A stretch of 53,082 bases of DNA, taken from Chitinophagaceae bacterium (GTDB lineage: Bacteria; Bacteroidota; Bacteroidia; Chitinophagales; Chitinophagaceae). The stretch is from NCBI GenBank assembly GCA_020854215.1, contig JADZFY010000221.1:1-53082 (forward strand). Reading direction: 5' to 3'. How positions within the stretch are numbered: position 1 is the first letter of the stretch; each line of letters starts with the position of its first letter. Positions 10,712-18,986 of the stretch are shown here, in pieces. Made by a program: the position numbers and the translations under genes. Below the pieces are notes generated by a model. It was given only the letters and a program-made list of their open reading frames with translations, ran no database searches and was not told the DNA's origin.

Positions 10712-11809
10712 TTAATAGCCCTTAACCATATACACACAGTTTTCTATCTTTTTAACCTGCTGTGTTCTGCTTAAGTTTTTAACCGCGGATGAAGCAGGCA
10801 TTTTAAGCTGCAGGTTGACACTGTCTTTCTTTAACTCATCAAGCACTTTAAAAATATGACTGGACTTTATTGCGAAAACTACTCCTTCGGCACTGGTTTG
10901 CCGGGTGCTTAAAATACCAATCACCTCCCCATCTTTATTAATAACCGGGCCTCCGCTATTGCCCGGATTGGCCGAAATAGATATCTGGCAGGCAAGCGTA
11001 TCTCCGTTGTAACCGGTTTTAGCACTGAGGTAGCCTTCGCCATATACAATCTCGTCTCTGGGATATCCTAACGTAAATATCGGTTCGGCAAGATCAACAA
11101 CTGACTTTCTATTAATAAAGTAGGGTAAGCTATTCAATGGTTTATAAAGGCTATCGCTAATTTTAAGAATGGCTATATCCAGGCGTTCGTCTGAAAAAAG
11201 CGTAACAGCATTTAATTCAACGCCTGATCTATTTTGCACGGTAACCTTGTCCGCTTTACTCACCACATGCGCATTAGTAATGAGGTAGCCCTTAACGTCA
11301 ATCAGAAAGCCGGTTCCGCCAAACTTAGCCGGAACACCCGGTATTTCGATCTTATTCTTTACGTCATACAACTCGCGGCGGGTATGGTTTTGATTTTTCT
11401 CCAGGATATCAATCTTTCTACCCAGATTTTCAATCTGTTTGATATTCGTCTTAGGTGTCAGCGAGGTGATCATACCACTAATAATAAGCGCAGTGACACC
11501 TGCAATGGAAGCAGCAACGGCAATGGTTTTCTTATAACGATTCCACAAATAAACCAGTTTTACGCCACCGGCGGGACGTTTTATTTTCCCTTCTGATGCC
11601 AATTTATTATGAATTTCCCCTAACGACGAACGGAACTGCCTGTCTTGGTCAAACTGCTCCATCTGGTTGATAAAGAAATGATGTTCCACTACTAACTGAT
11701 CTACATCAGGCTGAGTTCTGCGCAATTCCTGGAACAATATCTTTTCTTTTTCCGACAATTCATCCCGGAAGTAACGTTCCACCATTTCCATTAAGCGAAT
11801 ATCATTCAT
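10712..11809 (-). CDS. Membrane-anchored trypsin/HtrA-like serine protease with anti-sigma-like cytoplasmic N-terminus
   Basis: Cytosolic N-terminus, one TM (KTIAVAASIAGVTALIISGMITSL), then GTGFLIDVKGYLITNAHVV / ERLDIAILKI / SANPGNSGGPVINKDGEVIGI (His/Asp/Ser triad contexts); overlaps the upstream sigma factor gene. Confidence 0.8.
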   Translation of the reverse strand: MNDIRLMEMVERYFRDELSEKEKILFQELRRTQPDVDQLVVEHHFFINQMEQFDQDRQFRSSLGEIHNKLASEGKIKRPAGGVKLVYLWNRYKKTIAVAASIAGVTALIISGMITSLTPKTNIKQIENLGRKIDILEKNQNHTRRELYDVKNKIEIPGVPAKFGGTGFLIDVKGYLITNAHVVSKADKVTVQNRSGVELNAVTLFSDERLDIAILKISDSLYKPLNSLPYFINRKSVVDLAEPIFTLGYPRDEIVYGEGYLSAKTGYNGDTLACQISISANPGNSGGPVINKDGEVIGILSTRQTSAEGVVFAIKSSHIFKVLDELKKDSVNLQLKMPASSAVKNLSRTQQVKKIENCVYMVKGY

Positions 11810-12375
11810 GAGTTACCATTTTTATACTGCGCGAAAAACAACTTTTTTAACCGTGTCAGGCATTTATACTTCTGGTTCTTGGCATTATCAGCGTTGGTAT
11901 ATCCAAAACGATCCGCAATATCCTGCATGTTTTGTTTCTGAATATAATATGCTTCAAGAATACTTTTACAGGGTTCGCCAACATTAGCCAAAGCAGACTC
12001 CATCATTCCAAATTCACTGTTTCTTTTTTCATGAAACGCTATATCTTCCTCAACAACTACAACCTCCTCAATTCCAACAGATTGCCGCTCATACCAATTA
12101 TTTTTCTGTAGCCGTTTAAGCCACAACCTTCTACTCACTGAGTATAAGTACGTCTTAATCTGGCAGTTCAATACAAACTCCGTCATCCTGGATTTCTCAT
12201 ACAAAACAATTAAAGCTTCCTGAAAAATATCCTTGGCATCATCCTCCGATCCATTGTTGTTCATTACCAGGTTTTGAATAACCTGATAATTTTCTTTGTA
12301 TATCCTTTCGGTTGCGCTTTTATCGTTAAGTGATAAACCCCTTATTAATTCCTTTTCTGTTAGGATACTATCCAC
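11806..12375 (-). CDS. ECF-type RNA polymerase sigma-70 family factor
   Basis: 189 aa; DAKDIFQEALIVLYEKSR region 2 and C-terminal HTH (IADRFGYTNADNAKNQKYKCLTRLK). Confidence 0.85.
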   Translation of the reverse strand: MDSILTEKELIRGLSLNDKSATERIYKENYQVIQNLVMNNNGSEDDAKDIFQEALIVLYEKSRMTEFVLNCQIKTYLYSVSRRLWLKRLQKNNWYERQSVGIEEVVVVEEDIAFHEKRNSEFGMMESALANVGEPCKSILEAYYIQKQNMQDIADRFGYTNADNAKNQKYKCLTRLKKLFFAQYKNGNS

Positions 12376-12516
12376 TTAGCTTATTATTAATACGGTTATA
12401 CCTTATTTGGTAACCCAAAATTGGGTAAAAAACATTTTTAAAAAAAACGGGTTACCTTTTTTCAACTTTAGAATTAAAGATAGATTTCATTATCAAACTA
12501 TTCAAAAACATTAAGA

Positions 12517-12759
12517 ATGAAAAAGTTACTCGTTATTTTGGCTATTGGCGCTTTTGCTGCCTGCAACAATGCAACTGAATCTACCGAAGCTACTGTAGAC
12601 AGCTTAAAAACTGCTGCTGAAACAACTGTTGACAGCCTGAAAGCTGACGCTGGTGCTGTTGTTGATTCTGCAAAAACTGCTGCAGGTGCTGTTGTTGATT
12701 CTGCAAAGAATGCTGCAGGTGCTGCTGTTGACGCTGCAAAAGAAGCCGTTAAGCCTTAA
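12517..12759 (+). CDS. Small Ala-rich repeat lipoprotein
   Basis: SPII signal MKKLLVILAIGAFAAC; 11-residue repeats (AGAVVDSAKTA / AGAVVDSAKNA / AGAAVDAAKEA). Confidence 0.75.
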   Translation: MKKLLVILAIGAFAACNNATESTEATVDSLKTAAETTVDSLKADAGAVVDSAKTAAGAVVDSAKNAAGAAVDAAKEAVKP

Positions 12760-12796
12760 GCGAACGGAGTTTTTTATATGGCAAGCAATCGTTGAG

Positions 12797-12827
12797 GCCA
12801 CTCCAGAAAATGGGGTGGCATTTTTTT
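12797..12827 (+). terminator. Intrinsic terminator of the small lipoprotein gene
   Basis: GCCACTCC / GGGGTGGC stem (one G-U) followed by T-tract. Confidence 0.8.
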
Positions 12828-12869
12828 GAAAAAAAGTACGGGAAATCGTGGGGAAATTATTTTAAGTGT

Positions 12870-12877
12870 TACATTTG
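12870..12877 (+). promoter_or_regulatory. Candidate Bacteroidota -7 element (TAnnTTTG) for the aromatic operon
   Basis: TACATTTG exact match to TAnnTTTG; 7 nt between it and the leader ORF ATG. No strong -33 element seen. Confidence 0.5.
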
Positions 12878-12884
12878 CAACGCA

Positions 12885-12971
12885 ATGAATCAAACAAGAG
12901 CATACGGTTTCTTTTATTTTTATTTCTACTTTACCGGTAGAGCGGGATTGCTTTTGTTGAAAACAAATTAA
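12885..12971 (+). CDS. Phe/Tyr-rich attenuator leader peptide (28 aa)
   Basis: MNQTRAYGFFYFYFYFTGRAGLLLLKTN stop; 9 aromatic residues, 8 consecutive; directly upstream of a terminator and pheA. Below the ORF-track length cutoff. Confidence 0.85.
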   Translation: MNQTRAYGFFYFYFYFTGRAGLLLLKTN

Positions 12972-13021
12972 ATCAAAAAAACTCAGCATAAACAGTCCCG
13001 GCTTAAAACCGGGATTTTTTT
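12943..13021 (+). promoter_or_regulatory. Transcription attenuator: mutually exclusive antiterminator and terminator
   Basis: Antiterminator: CGGGATTG (12943-12950) pairs with CAGTCCCG (12993-13000), 8 bp with one G-U. Terminator: TCCCGG (12996-13001) pairs with CCGGGA (13009-13014), then T7. Confidence 0.8.
12996..13021 (+). terminator. Intrinsic terminator of the pheA leader (attenuator)
   Basis: TCCCGG-CTTAAAA-CCGGGA-TTTTTTT, 24 nt after the leader peptide stop. Confidence 0.85.
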
Positions 13022-13055
13022 GTGGCTTTTCGAATCCAGATTAAACTATTTAATT

Positions 13056-13985
13056 ATGAGTGATCCTAAAACGGCTGACGAAGCAAAAGAAGTAACAGAT
13101 CCGGTTACAAGCTCTCCGATCAGGAGCAACGGCCACCCATCTGAGGTTGAATCGGCAGCAGTTGTTGCCATCCAGGGATATGAAGGCAGCTTTCACCAGG
13201 TAGCTGCGCAGCATTTTTTTGGCAGAAAGACAAATGTAATTTGCTGTGCCACGTTTGGAGATGTTGTAAAAAATACATTAAACAAGAAAGGCAGCGATGG
13301 TGGCGTAATGGCAATTGAGAATTCTATTGCCGGTAGCATTTTGCAAAACTACAACCTGTTGCAGAAAAGCCGCCTTAAGGTTGTAGGCGAAATATATCTG
13401 CAAATCCGTCAAAACCTCCTGGTAAATCCGGGTATTCAATTGTCGGATATTAAAGAAGTGCATTCCCACCCAATGGCCATTCAACAATGCCTCGACTATC
13501 TTGATCAATTCAATTGGAAGCTCGTTGAAACAGAGGACACGGCTTTAAGCGCAAAACATATTCACCAACACAAAAGCAAACACGTAGCCGCTATTGCCAG
13601 CACTTTGGCAGCCGAATTGTATAATTTGGACGTGTTGGCACCCGACATTCATACATTAACGAACAACTACACCCGATTTTTGATCCTGCAGCACGAGGAC
13701 CTGGCTGAAATCATTGAACACGCCGACAAAGCTTCGGTTAGTTTTCATACCGATCATTCAAAAGGAAGTTTAGCCAGAGTACTAACCACGATAGCGGAAG
13801 GTGGGATTAATCTGAGCAAACTGCAAAGCTCTCCTATCCCGGGATCCGATTTCAGATATTCTTTTCACGCTGATATGGAGTTTGATTCGCTGCAGCAGTT
13901 TTATCAGGTAATTAAGGAAGTGAAAGGCCTTACCGAAGACGTTAAGATTTACGGCGTGTATCGAAAAGGCAAACACTACACATAG
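13056..13985 (+). CDS. pheA: Prephenate dehydratase with ACT domain
   Basis: IQGYEGSFHQVAA, MAIENSIAGSI, HSHPMAIQQC, NNYTRFLIL; ATG at 13056 (MSDPKTADEAKE) preferred to the track's upstream TTG at 13020. Confidence 0.9.
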   Translation: MSDPKTADEAKEVTDPVTSSPIRSNGHPSEVESAAVVAIQGYEGSFHQVAAQHFFGRKTNVICCATFGDVVKNTLNKKGSDGGVMAIENSIAGSILQNYNLLQKSRLKVVGEIYLQIRQNLLVNPGIQLSDIKEVHSHPMAIQQCLDYLDQFNWKLVETEDTALSAKHIHQHKSKHVAAIASTLAAELYNLDVLAPDIHTLTNNYTRFLILQHEDLAEIIEHADKASVSFHTDHSKGSLARVLTTIAEGGINLSKLQSSPIPGSDFRYSFHADMEFDSLQQFYQVIKEVKGLTEDVKIYGVYRKGKHYT

Positions 13986-14028
13986 CCTGTCATCCTTATT
14001 ATATACAAACCACTCACTACACACAGAT

Positions 14029-15213
14029 ATGACCACGACGGCAAAACGATTAGAAGGCATTGGTGAATATTATTTCTCGCAAAAACTCAGGGAGATAGAC
14101 GAACTGAACCGGCAGGGCAGGCAGATCATTAGTCTGGGTATTGGTAGCCCCGATATGCCTCCCCACCCCGATGTAATAAAAACATTGCAGGAAGAGAGTG
14201 CTAAACCCAATGTTCACGCGTATCAAAGTTATAAAGGGTCTCCTGTTTTGCGTCGTGCAATTGCGGAATGGTATAAAACCTCGTACAACGTTACTTTGCA
14301 GGCCGACACGGAGATACTTCCTCTTATCGGGAGCAAAGAAGGTATAATGCACGTTTGCATGACCTATATCAACCCGGGTGACGATGTATATGTGCCCAAC
14401 CCCGGCTATCCCACCTACAGAAGCGCCGCGAAGTTAGCGGGAGCCAACATTGTAGAATATGAGCTGGAACAAAAAAACAACTGGTTGCCCAATCTGGAAG
14501 CGCTTAAGATGCAAATCAATAGCGGTTCGAAACAGCAAACCACCCGTTTACTCTTTATCAACTATCCGCATATGCCTACCGGGCAGGTACCCGCAAAATC
14601 ATTTTTTGAATCATTGGTGGCATTTGCAAAAAAGAACAACGTGCTTATCGTACATGACAATCCGTACAGTTTTATCCTTAACGATCGTCCCATGAGCATC
14701 TTGGAAGTGGACGATGCAAAATCAGTTGCAATAGAACTGAATTCCTTAAGCAAATCCCACAACATGGCCGGATGGCGCGTGGGAATGCTCTGCGGCGATA
14801 AACAACGGATTGATGAAGTGTTGCGTTTTAAAAGCAATATGGACAGTGGAATGTTTCTTCCGGTACAACTTGCTGCCGCAAAGGCCTTAACGCTCGGAAA
14901 TGATTGGTACGAAAGCATCAATACCACGTATGCTGCACGGCGGATGAAAGTTTTTGAATTGCTGCAATTGCTTAATTGTTCATTCGCTTCCGAACAGGCT
15001 GGCATGTTTGTGTGGGCTAAAGTACCTGAATCGTATAAAGACGGATATGCATTGAGTGATGAACTGCTGTATAACGCCGGAGTATTTATTACACCAGGCG
15101 GCATATTTGGAAGCGCAGGTAATCAATATGTGAGAGTGAGCCTCTGCTGCACCACACAAAATATTCAGGAAAGTATAGAACGGATAAAAGTATCATTGAA
15201 AGGAAATCAATAA
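14029..15213 (+). CDS. PLP-dependent class I/II aminotransferase (probably aromatic amino acid)
   Basis: ISLGIGSPDMPPHPDV, NPGYPTY, INYPHMPTG, SLSKSHNMAGWRVG. Confidence 0.85.
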   Translation: MTTTAKRLEGIGEYYFSQKLREIDELNRQGRQIISLGIGSPDMPPHPDVIKTLQEESAKPNVHAYQSYKGSPVLRRAIAEWYKTSYNVTLQADTEILPLIGSKEGIMHVCMTYINPGDDVYVPNPGYPTYRSAAKLAGANIVEYELEQKNNWLPNLEALKMQINSGSKQQTTRLLFINYPHMPTGQVPAKSFFESLVAFAKKNNVLIVHDNPYSFILNDRPMSILEVDDAKSVAIELNSLSKSHNMAGWRVGMLCGDKQRIDEVLRFKSNMDSGMFLPVQLAAAKALTLGNDWYESINTTYAARRMKVFELLQLLNCSFASEQAGMFVWAKVPESYKDGYALSDELLYNAGVFITPGGIFGSAGNQYVRVSLCCTTQNIQESIERIKVSLKGNQ

Positions 15214-15216
15214 AAA

Positions 15217-16065
15217 ATGTTCAACACAATTACTATTGTAGGAGTAGGCTTGATAAGTGGCTCGTTTAGCCTCATTCTTAAAGAACGCGGATGGGTGAAA
15301 CATGTGATTGGAGTGAGCCGAACCGAACAAAGTATCAAAAAAGCACTGGAATTGGGCCTCATTGATGAGGCACTTCCGCTGGAAGAAGCAGTAAAAAAAA
15401 GTGATCTTATTTATGTAGCCATTCCGGTTGACGCCACCATACCTGTGATGCAGAAAATTTTGGATTGCGTAAATGAAAAGCAAATTGTGGTGGATGCAGG
15501 TTCTACCAAGCAGGTGCTTTGCGACGCCCTCGCTAATCATCCTATGCGGAGGCGATTTGTAGCCACCCACCCTATGTGGGGAACGGAATACAGCGGTCCG
15601 GAAGCCGCGGTGAGCAATGCATTTGCCGGACGCGTTTGTGTGGTTTGTGAAAAGGAGAAAAGTGATTCGGATGCGGTGGAGACAGTAGAGGGCGTTTATA
15701 AGCAACTGGGAATGCATGTAACCTATATGGATGCCGATGCTCATGATATTCATGCCGCCTATGTAAGCCATATTTCTCATATCACTTCCTTTGCCCTGGC
15801 CAATACCGTTTTAGAAAAAGAAAAAGAAGAAAACGCCATTTTCGAACTGGCAGGTGGTGGTTTTGAAAGTACCGTGCGCCTTGCTAAAAGCAGCCCCGCG
15901 ATGTGGCTTCCTATTTTTCAACAAAATCGCGAACACGTACTGGATGTACTCAATGAGCATATCACGCAGTTAAGAAAATTTAAGAGTTGTCTCGAAAAAG
16001 AAAATTACACCTACCTGCAGGAACTCATGGAAAATGCCAACAAAATAAACAGGATTATCAAATAG
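15217..16065 (+). CDS. tyrA: Prephenate dehydrogenase
   Basis: TIVGVGLISGSFSLILKERGW, VVDAGSTKQ, THPMWGTEYSGPEAA, HDIHAAYVSHISH. Confidence 0.88.
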   Translation: MFNTITIVGVGLISGSFSLILKERGWVKHVIGVSRTEQSIKKALELGLIDEALPLEEAVKKSDLIYVAIPVDATIPVMQKILDCVNEKQIVVDAGSTKQVLCDALANHPMRRRFVATHPMWGTEYSGPEAAVSNAFAGRVCVVCEKEKSDSDAVETVEGVYKQLGMHVTYMDADAHDIHAAYVSHISHITSFALANTVLEKEKEENAIFELAGGGFESTVRLAKSSPAMWLPIFQQNREHVLDVLNEHITQLRKFKSCLEKENYTYLQELMENANKINRIIK

Positions 16066-16106
16066 CGGAAACAGCAAATAATAAAGGGATTCAGCAAAAT
16101 CGTTTT

Positions 16107-16114
16107 TATCTTTG
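16107..16114 (+). promoter_or_regulatory. Candidate internal promoter -7 element for the DEAD-box helicase
   Basis: TATCTTTG matches TAnnTTTG, 19 nt before ATG 16134. Confidence 0.4.
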
Positions 16115-16133
16115 CGAAAATTGAAAAAAAATT

Positions 16134-17813
16134 ATGATGACATTTGAAGCGTTGGGTTTAGAAGGCAGATTGGTAAAGGCTACTGATTCTTTAGGATTTA
16201 CACAAGCAACCCCTATACAGGAAAAAGCGATTCCCGTTTTACTGAGCGGCACTACAGATTTGGTGGGACTCGCACAAACAGGAACCGGAAAAACGGCGGC
16301 CTTTGGCCTGCCTTTGTTACAACTTATTGACGCTAAGGAGAAATATCCGCGGGCATTGATTGTATGCCCTACCCGCGAATTGTGTTTGCAAATAGTAAAT
16401 GAGCTAACAACTTTTAAGCAATTCATCCCCGGCATGCATGTAACTGCCGTTTACGGTGGCACTTCTATTGGAGCACAAATCAGGGAACTTCGAACCGGGG
16501 TGCAAATTGTGGTGGCTACACCCGGACGACTGATAGATTTGATTGAACGCAAAGCAATCAACCTGGAGCAAATTAAATACGTGGTACTGGATGAAGCAGA
16601 TGAAATGCTGAATATGGGATTTCAGGATGATATTGAATTTATTTTAAAAAACACCCCTAACCGCGAAAGCACCTGGCTGTTCAGTGCCACTATGCCTCCT
16701 GAAATACGCAGAGTAAGCAAAAAATACATGAAGACTCCTGTAGAAATTACAGTGGGTAAAGTAAACACTGCGAATAAAAATATAGATCACCAGTATTACG
16801 TAACGACCGCTCAGCAACGCTACGACGCATTAAAGCGGTTGATAGATTTTAATCCGGGCATCTACGGAATCATTTTTACCCGTACTAAAGCAGACGCCCA
16901 GGCGATTGCTGAAAAACTTACCCGGGAGGGTTACGACATTGATGCATTGCACGGCGACCTCACCCAACAGCAGAGAGATAAAGTAATGGGCGCATTTAGA
17001 GATAAATCGCTTCAGCTTTTAATTGCCACAGATGTTGCCGCAAGAGGAATTGACGTACAGGGTATCACACACGTTATTAACTACGAGCTGCCTGACGACG
17101 TGGAAGTATATACCCACCGAAGCGGACGTACCGGCCGAGCCGGAAATACAGGTATCTGCATGTCGGTTATCCATAGCCGTGAAATTGGAAAAATCCGGCA
17201 GATTGAAAGAATGGTGCAAGTGCCCTTTCATAAGTTGGAAATTCCCGCAGGTAAAGATGTGTGCCGCAAACAGTTTTATCATTTTATGGATAATCTGTTG
17301 CAACTCGATATTGATGACAAGAGTTACGAACCCTATATTCCAATGATGGATGAAAAATTCGCCAACATTACAAAGGAAGAGATATTAAAGCGGCTGGCAG
17401 CACATGAATTTCAGCGCTTTTTAAAATATTACGAGAACGCCGAAGATCTTAATGTAAGGGAAAGAGTGCGGGAACAACGGGACAGAACGCCCAGAAGCTT
17501 TGGCGACAAACGCGATATGGGTCGCAAAAAAGACGTCAAAGGAAGAGAATTCACCAGGAACGGAAACGGAGACTATACCCGCCTTTTTGTAAACCTCGGT
17601 ACCAAAGATGGTTTTTACAAAGCCAGTTTCCTGCAGTTTATTTTAGACATGAGCGATTTAAGAAAAGAAACACTGGGAAGAATAGATATGAAGGAAATGA
17701 ACAGTTGGATTGAGGTTGACAAAAGATCAGCGGGACAAATGATCCGGTCTATTGACGGGAAAAAATTTAAGGGAAGAAGCCTTCGGATGAACGAAGCGGA
17801 TCAACGGAGATAA
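16134..17813 (+). CDS. DEAD-box RNA helicase with DbpA-like C-terminal RNA-binding domain
   Basis: AQTGTGKTAAF, PTRELCLQI, VLDEADEML, SATMP, HRSGRTGRAG; C-terminal YTRLFVNLGTKDGFYKASFLQFI. Confidence 0.9.
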   Translation: MMTFEALGLEGRLVKATDSLGFTQATPIQEKAIPVLLSGTTDLVGLAQTGTGKTAAFGLPLLQLIDAKEKYPRALIVCPTRELCLQIVNELTTFKQFIPGMHVTAVYGGTSIGAQIRELRTGVQIVVATPGRLIDLIERKAINLEQIKYVVLDEADEMLNMGFQDDIEFILKNTPNRESTWLFSATMPPEIRRVSKKYMKTPVEITVGKVNTANKNIDHQYYVTTAQQRYDALKRLIDFNPGIYGIIFTRTKADAQAIAEKLTREGYDIDALHGDLTQQQRDKVMGAFRDKSLQLLIATDVAARGIDVQGITHVINYELPDDVEVYTHRSGRTGRAGNTGICMSVIHSREIGKIRQIERMVQVPFHKLEIPAGKDVCRKQFYHFMDNLLQLDIDDKSYEPYIPMMDEKFANITKEEILKRLAAHEFQRFLKYYENAEDLNVRERVREQRDRTPRSFGDKRDMGRKKDVKGREFTRNGNGDYTRLFVNLGTKDGFYKASFLQFILDMSDLRKETLGRIDMKEMNSWIEVDKRSAGQMIRSIDGKKFKGRSLRMNEADQRR

Positions 17814-17870
17814 TACCGAACTACATTAAATTTTAATTTTCAGAATAGTAAAAACATAAAACGTTATCAC

Positions 17871-18959
17871 ATGCAAGCGGTTGAAACCATTACGAAAGCA
17901 GCAGTGCTGGAAAAGTTAAATAAAAAACCTTTAATCATTTCTGGTCCCTGTAGCGCAGAGACCGAGGCACAGGTACTCGATACAGCCCAGCGTTTGGCAA
18001 ACACAGGCAAAGTAGATATGCTCCGTGCGGGTATATGGAAGCCCCGTACCCGTCCGGGAAGTTTTGAAGGGATTGGCACTAAAGGTTTACCCTGGCTGCA
18101 ACAGGCAAAAAAAATCACCGGATTGCCCACTACTGTGGAAGTAGCTACGGGCAAACAAGCCGAGGACGCCCTGCATTTTGAAGTGGATATGTTATGGATA
18201 GGTGCACGTACAACGGTTAATCCGTTCAGTGTTCAGGAAGTAGCAGATGCGTTGCGTGGCGCCGATGTTCCCGTATTTATAAAAAATCCGATTAACCCGG
18301 ACCTGGAATTGTGGACCGGCGCTGTTGAACGTATTGCTAAAGCGGGCATTAAAACCATTGGGTTAATTCATCGCGGTTTTAGCTCTTACGGAAATACAGA
18401 ATATCGCAATGCGCCGATGTGGCACTTAGCAATTGAAATGAAAAGACGTAATCCGGAGCTGAAAATCATCAACGACCCATCTCACATTTGTGGAAGGAGA
18501 GACATACTTCTGGAAGTTGCTCAAAAAGCGATTGACCTCGACTTTGACGGGCTGATGATTGAAAGCCATGTTGATCCTGATAACGCATGGAGTGATGCCA
18601 AACAACAGGTTACTCCTGAAAAACTGGCTGAAATGCTCAACTCCATAGCCTGGAGAAATGAAGACGCCGACTCGAAAGAATTTCACGCCGCACTGGAAAA
18701 ACTTCGGCAGCAAATTAACCATCTGGATGATGAGTTGATGCAGATACTCAGCCAGCGCATGAACCTTGCCGAAAAAATTGGTCAGTATAAGAAGGATAAT
18801 AATATTACGATTTTGCAAACTTCCAGGTGGAATGAAATTCTTGAAAGAGCAATGCGCAAGGGAGAAAAAATCGGACTGAGCAGTGAGTTTATTACCAAAT
18901 ATTTTGATGCGGTACATATGGAGTCCATCAATCATCAGAATAAAATAATGAACTCCTGA
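17871..18959 (+). CDS. Bifunctional 3-deoxy-7-phosphoheptulonate synthase / chorismate mutase
   Basis: IISGPCSAETEAQ, MLRAGIWKPRTRPGSFEG, DPSHICGRRD; C-terminal AroQ-type LRQQINHLDDELMQILSQRMNLAEKIGQYK. Confidence 0.9.
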   Translation: MQAVETITKAAVLEKLNKKPLIISGPCSAETEAQVLDTAQRLANTGKVDMLRAGIWKPRTRPGSFEGIGTKGLPWLQQAKKITGLPTTVEVATGKQAEDALHFEVDMLWIGARTTVNPFSVQEVADALRGADVPVFIKNPINPDLELWTGAVERIAKAGIKTIGLIHRGFSSYGNTEYRNAPMWHLAIEMKRRNPELKIINDPSHICGRRDILLEVAQKAIDLDFDGLMIESHVDPDNAWSDAKQQVTPEKLAEMLNSIAWRNEDADSKEFHAALEKLRQQINHLDDELMQILSQRMNLAEKIGQYKKDNNITILQTSRWNEILERAMRKGEKIGLSSEFITKYFDAVHMESINHQNKIMNS

Positions 18960-18986
18960 TTTTCTGACCCCTTCTCCTGCTACACC

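Noticed and set aside
13020-13055. Track start of pheA at TTG 13020
   Set aside because: It would place the start inside the attenuator T-tract; ATG at 13056 gives a normal N-terminus.
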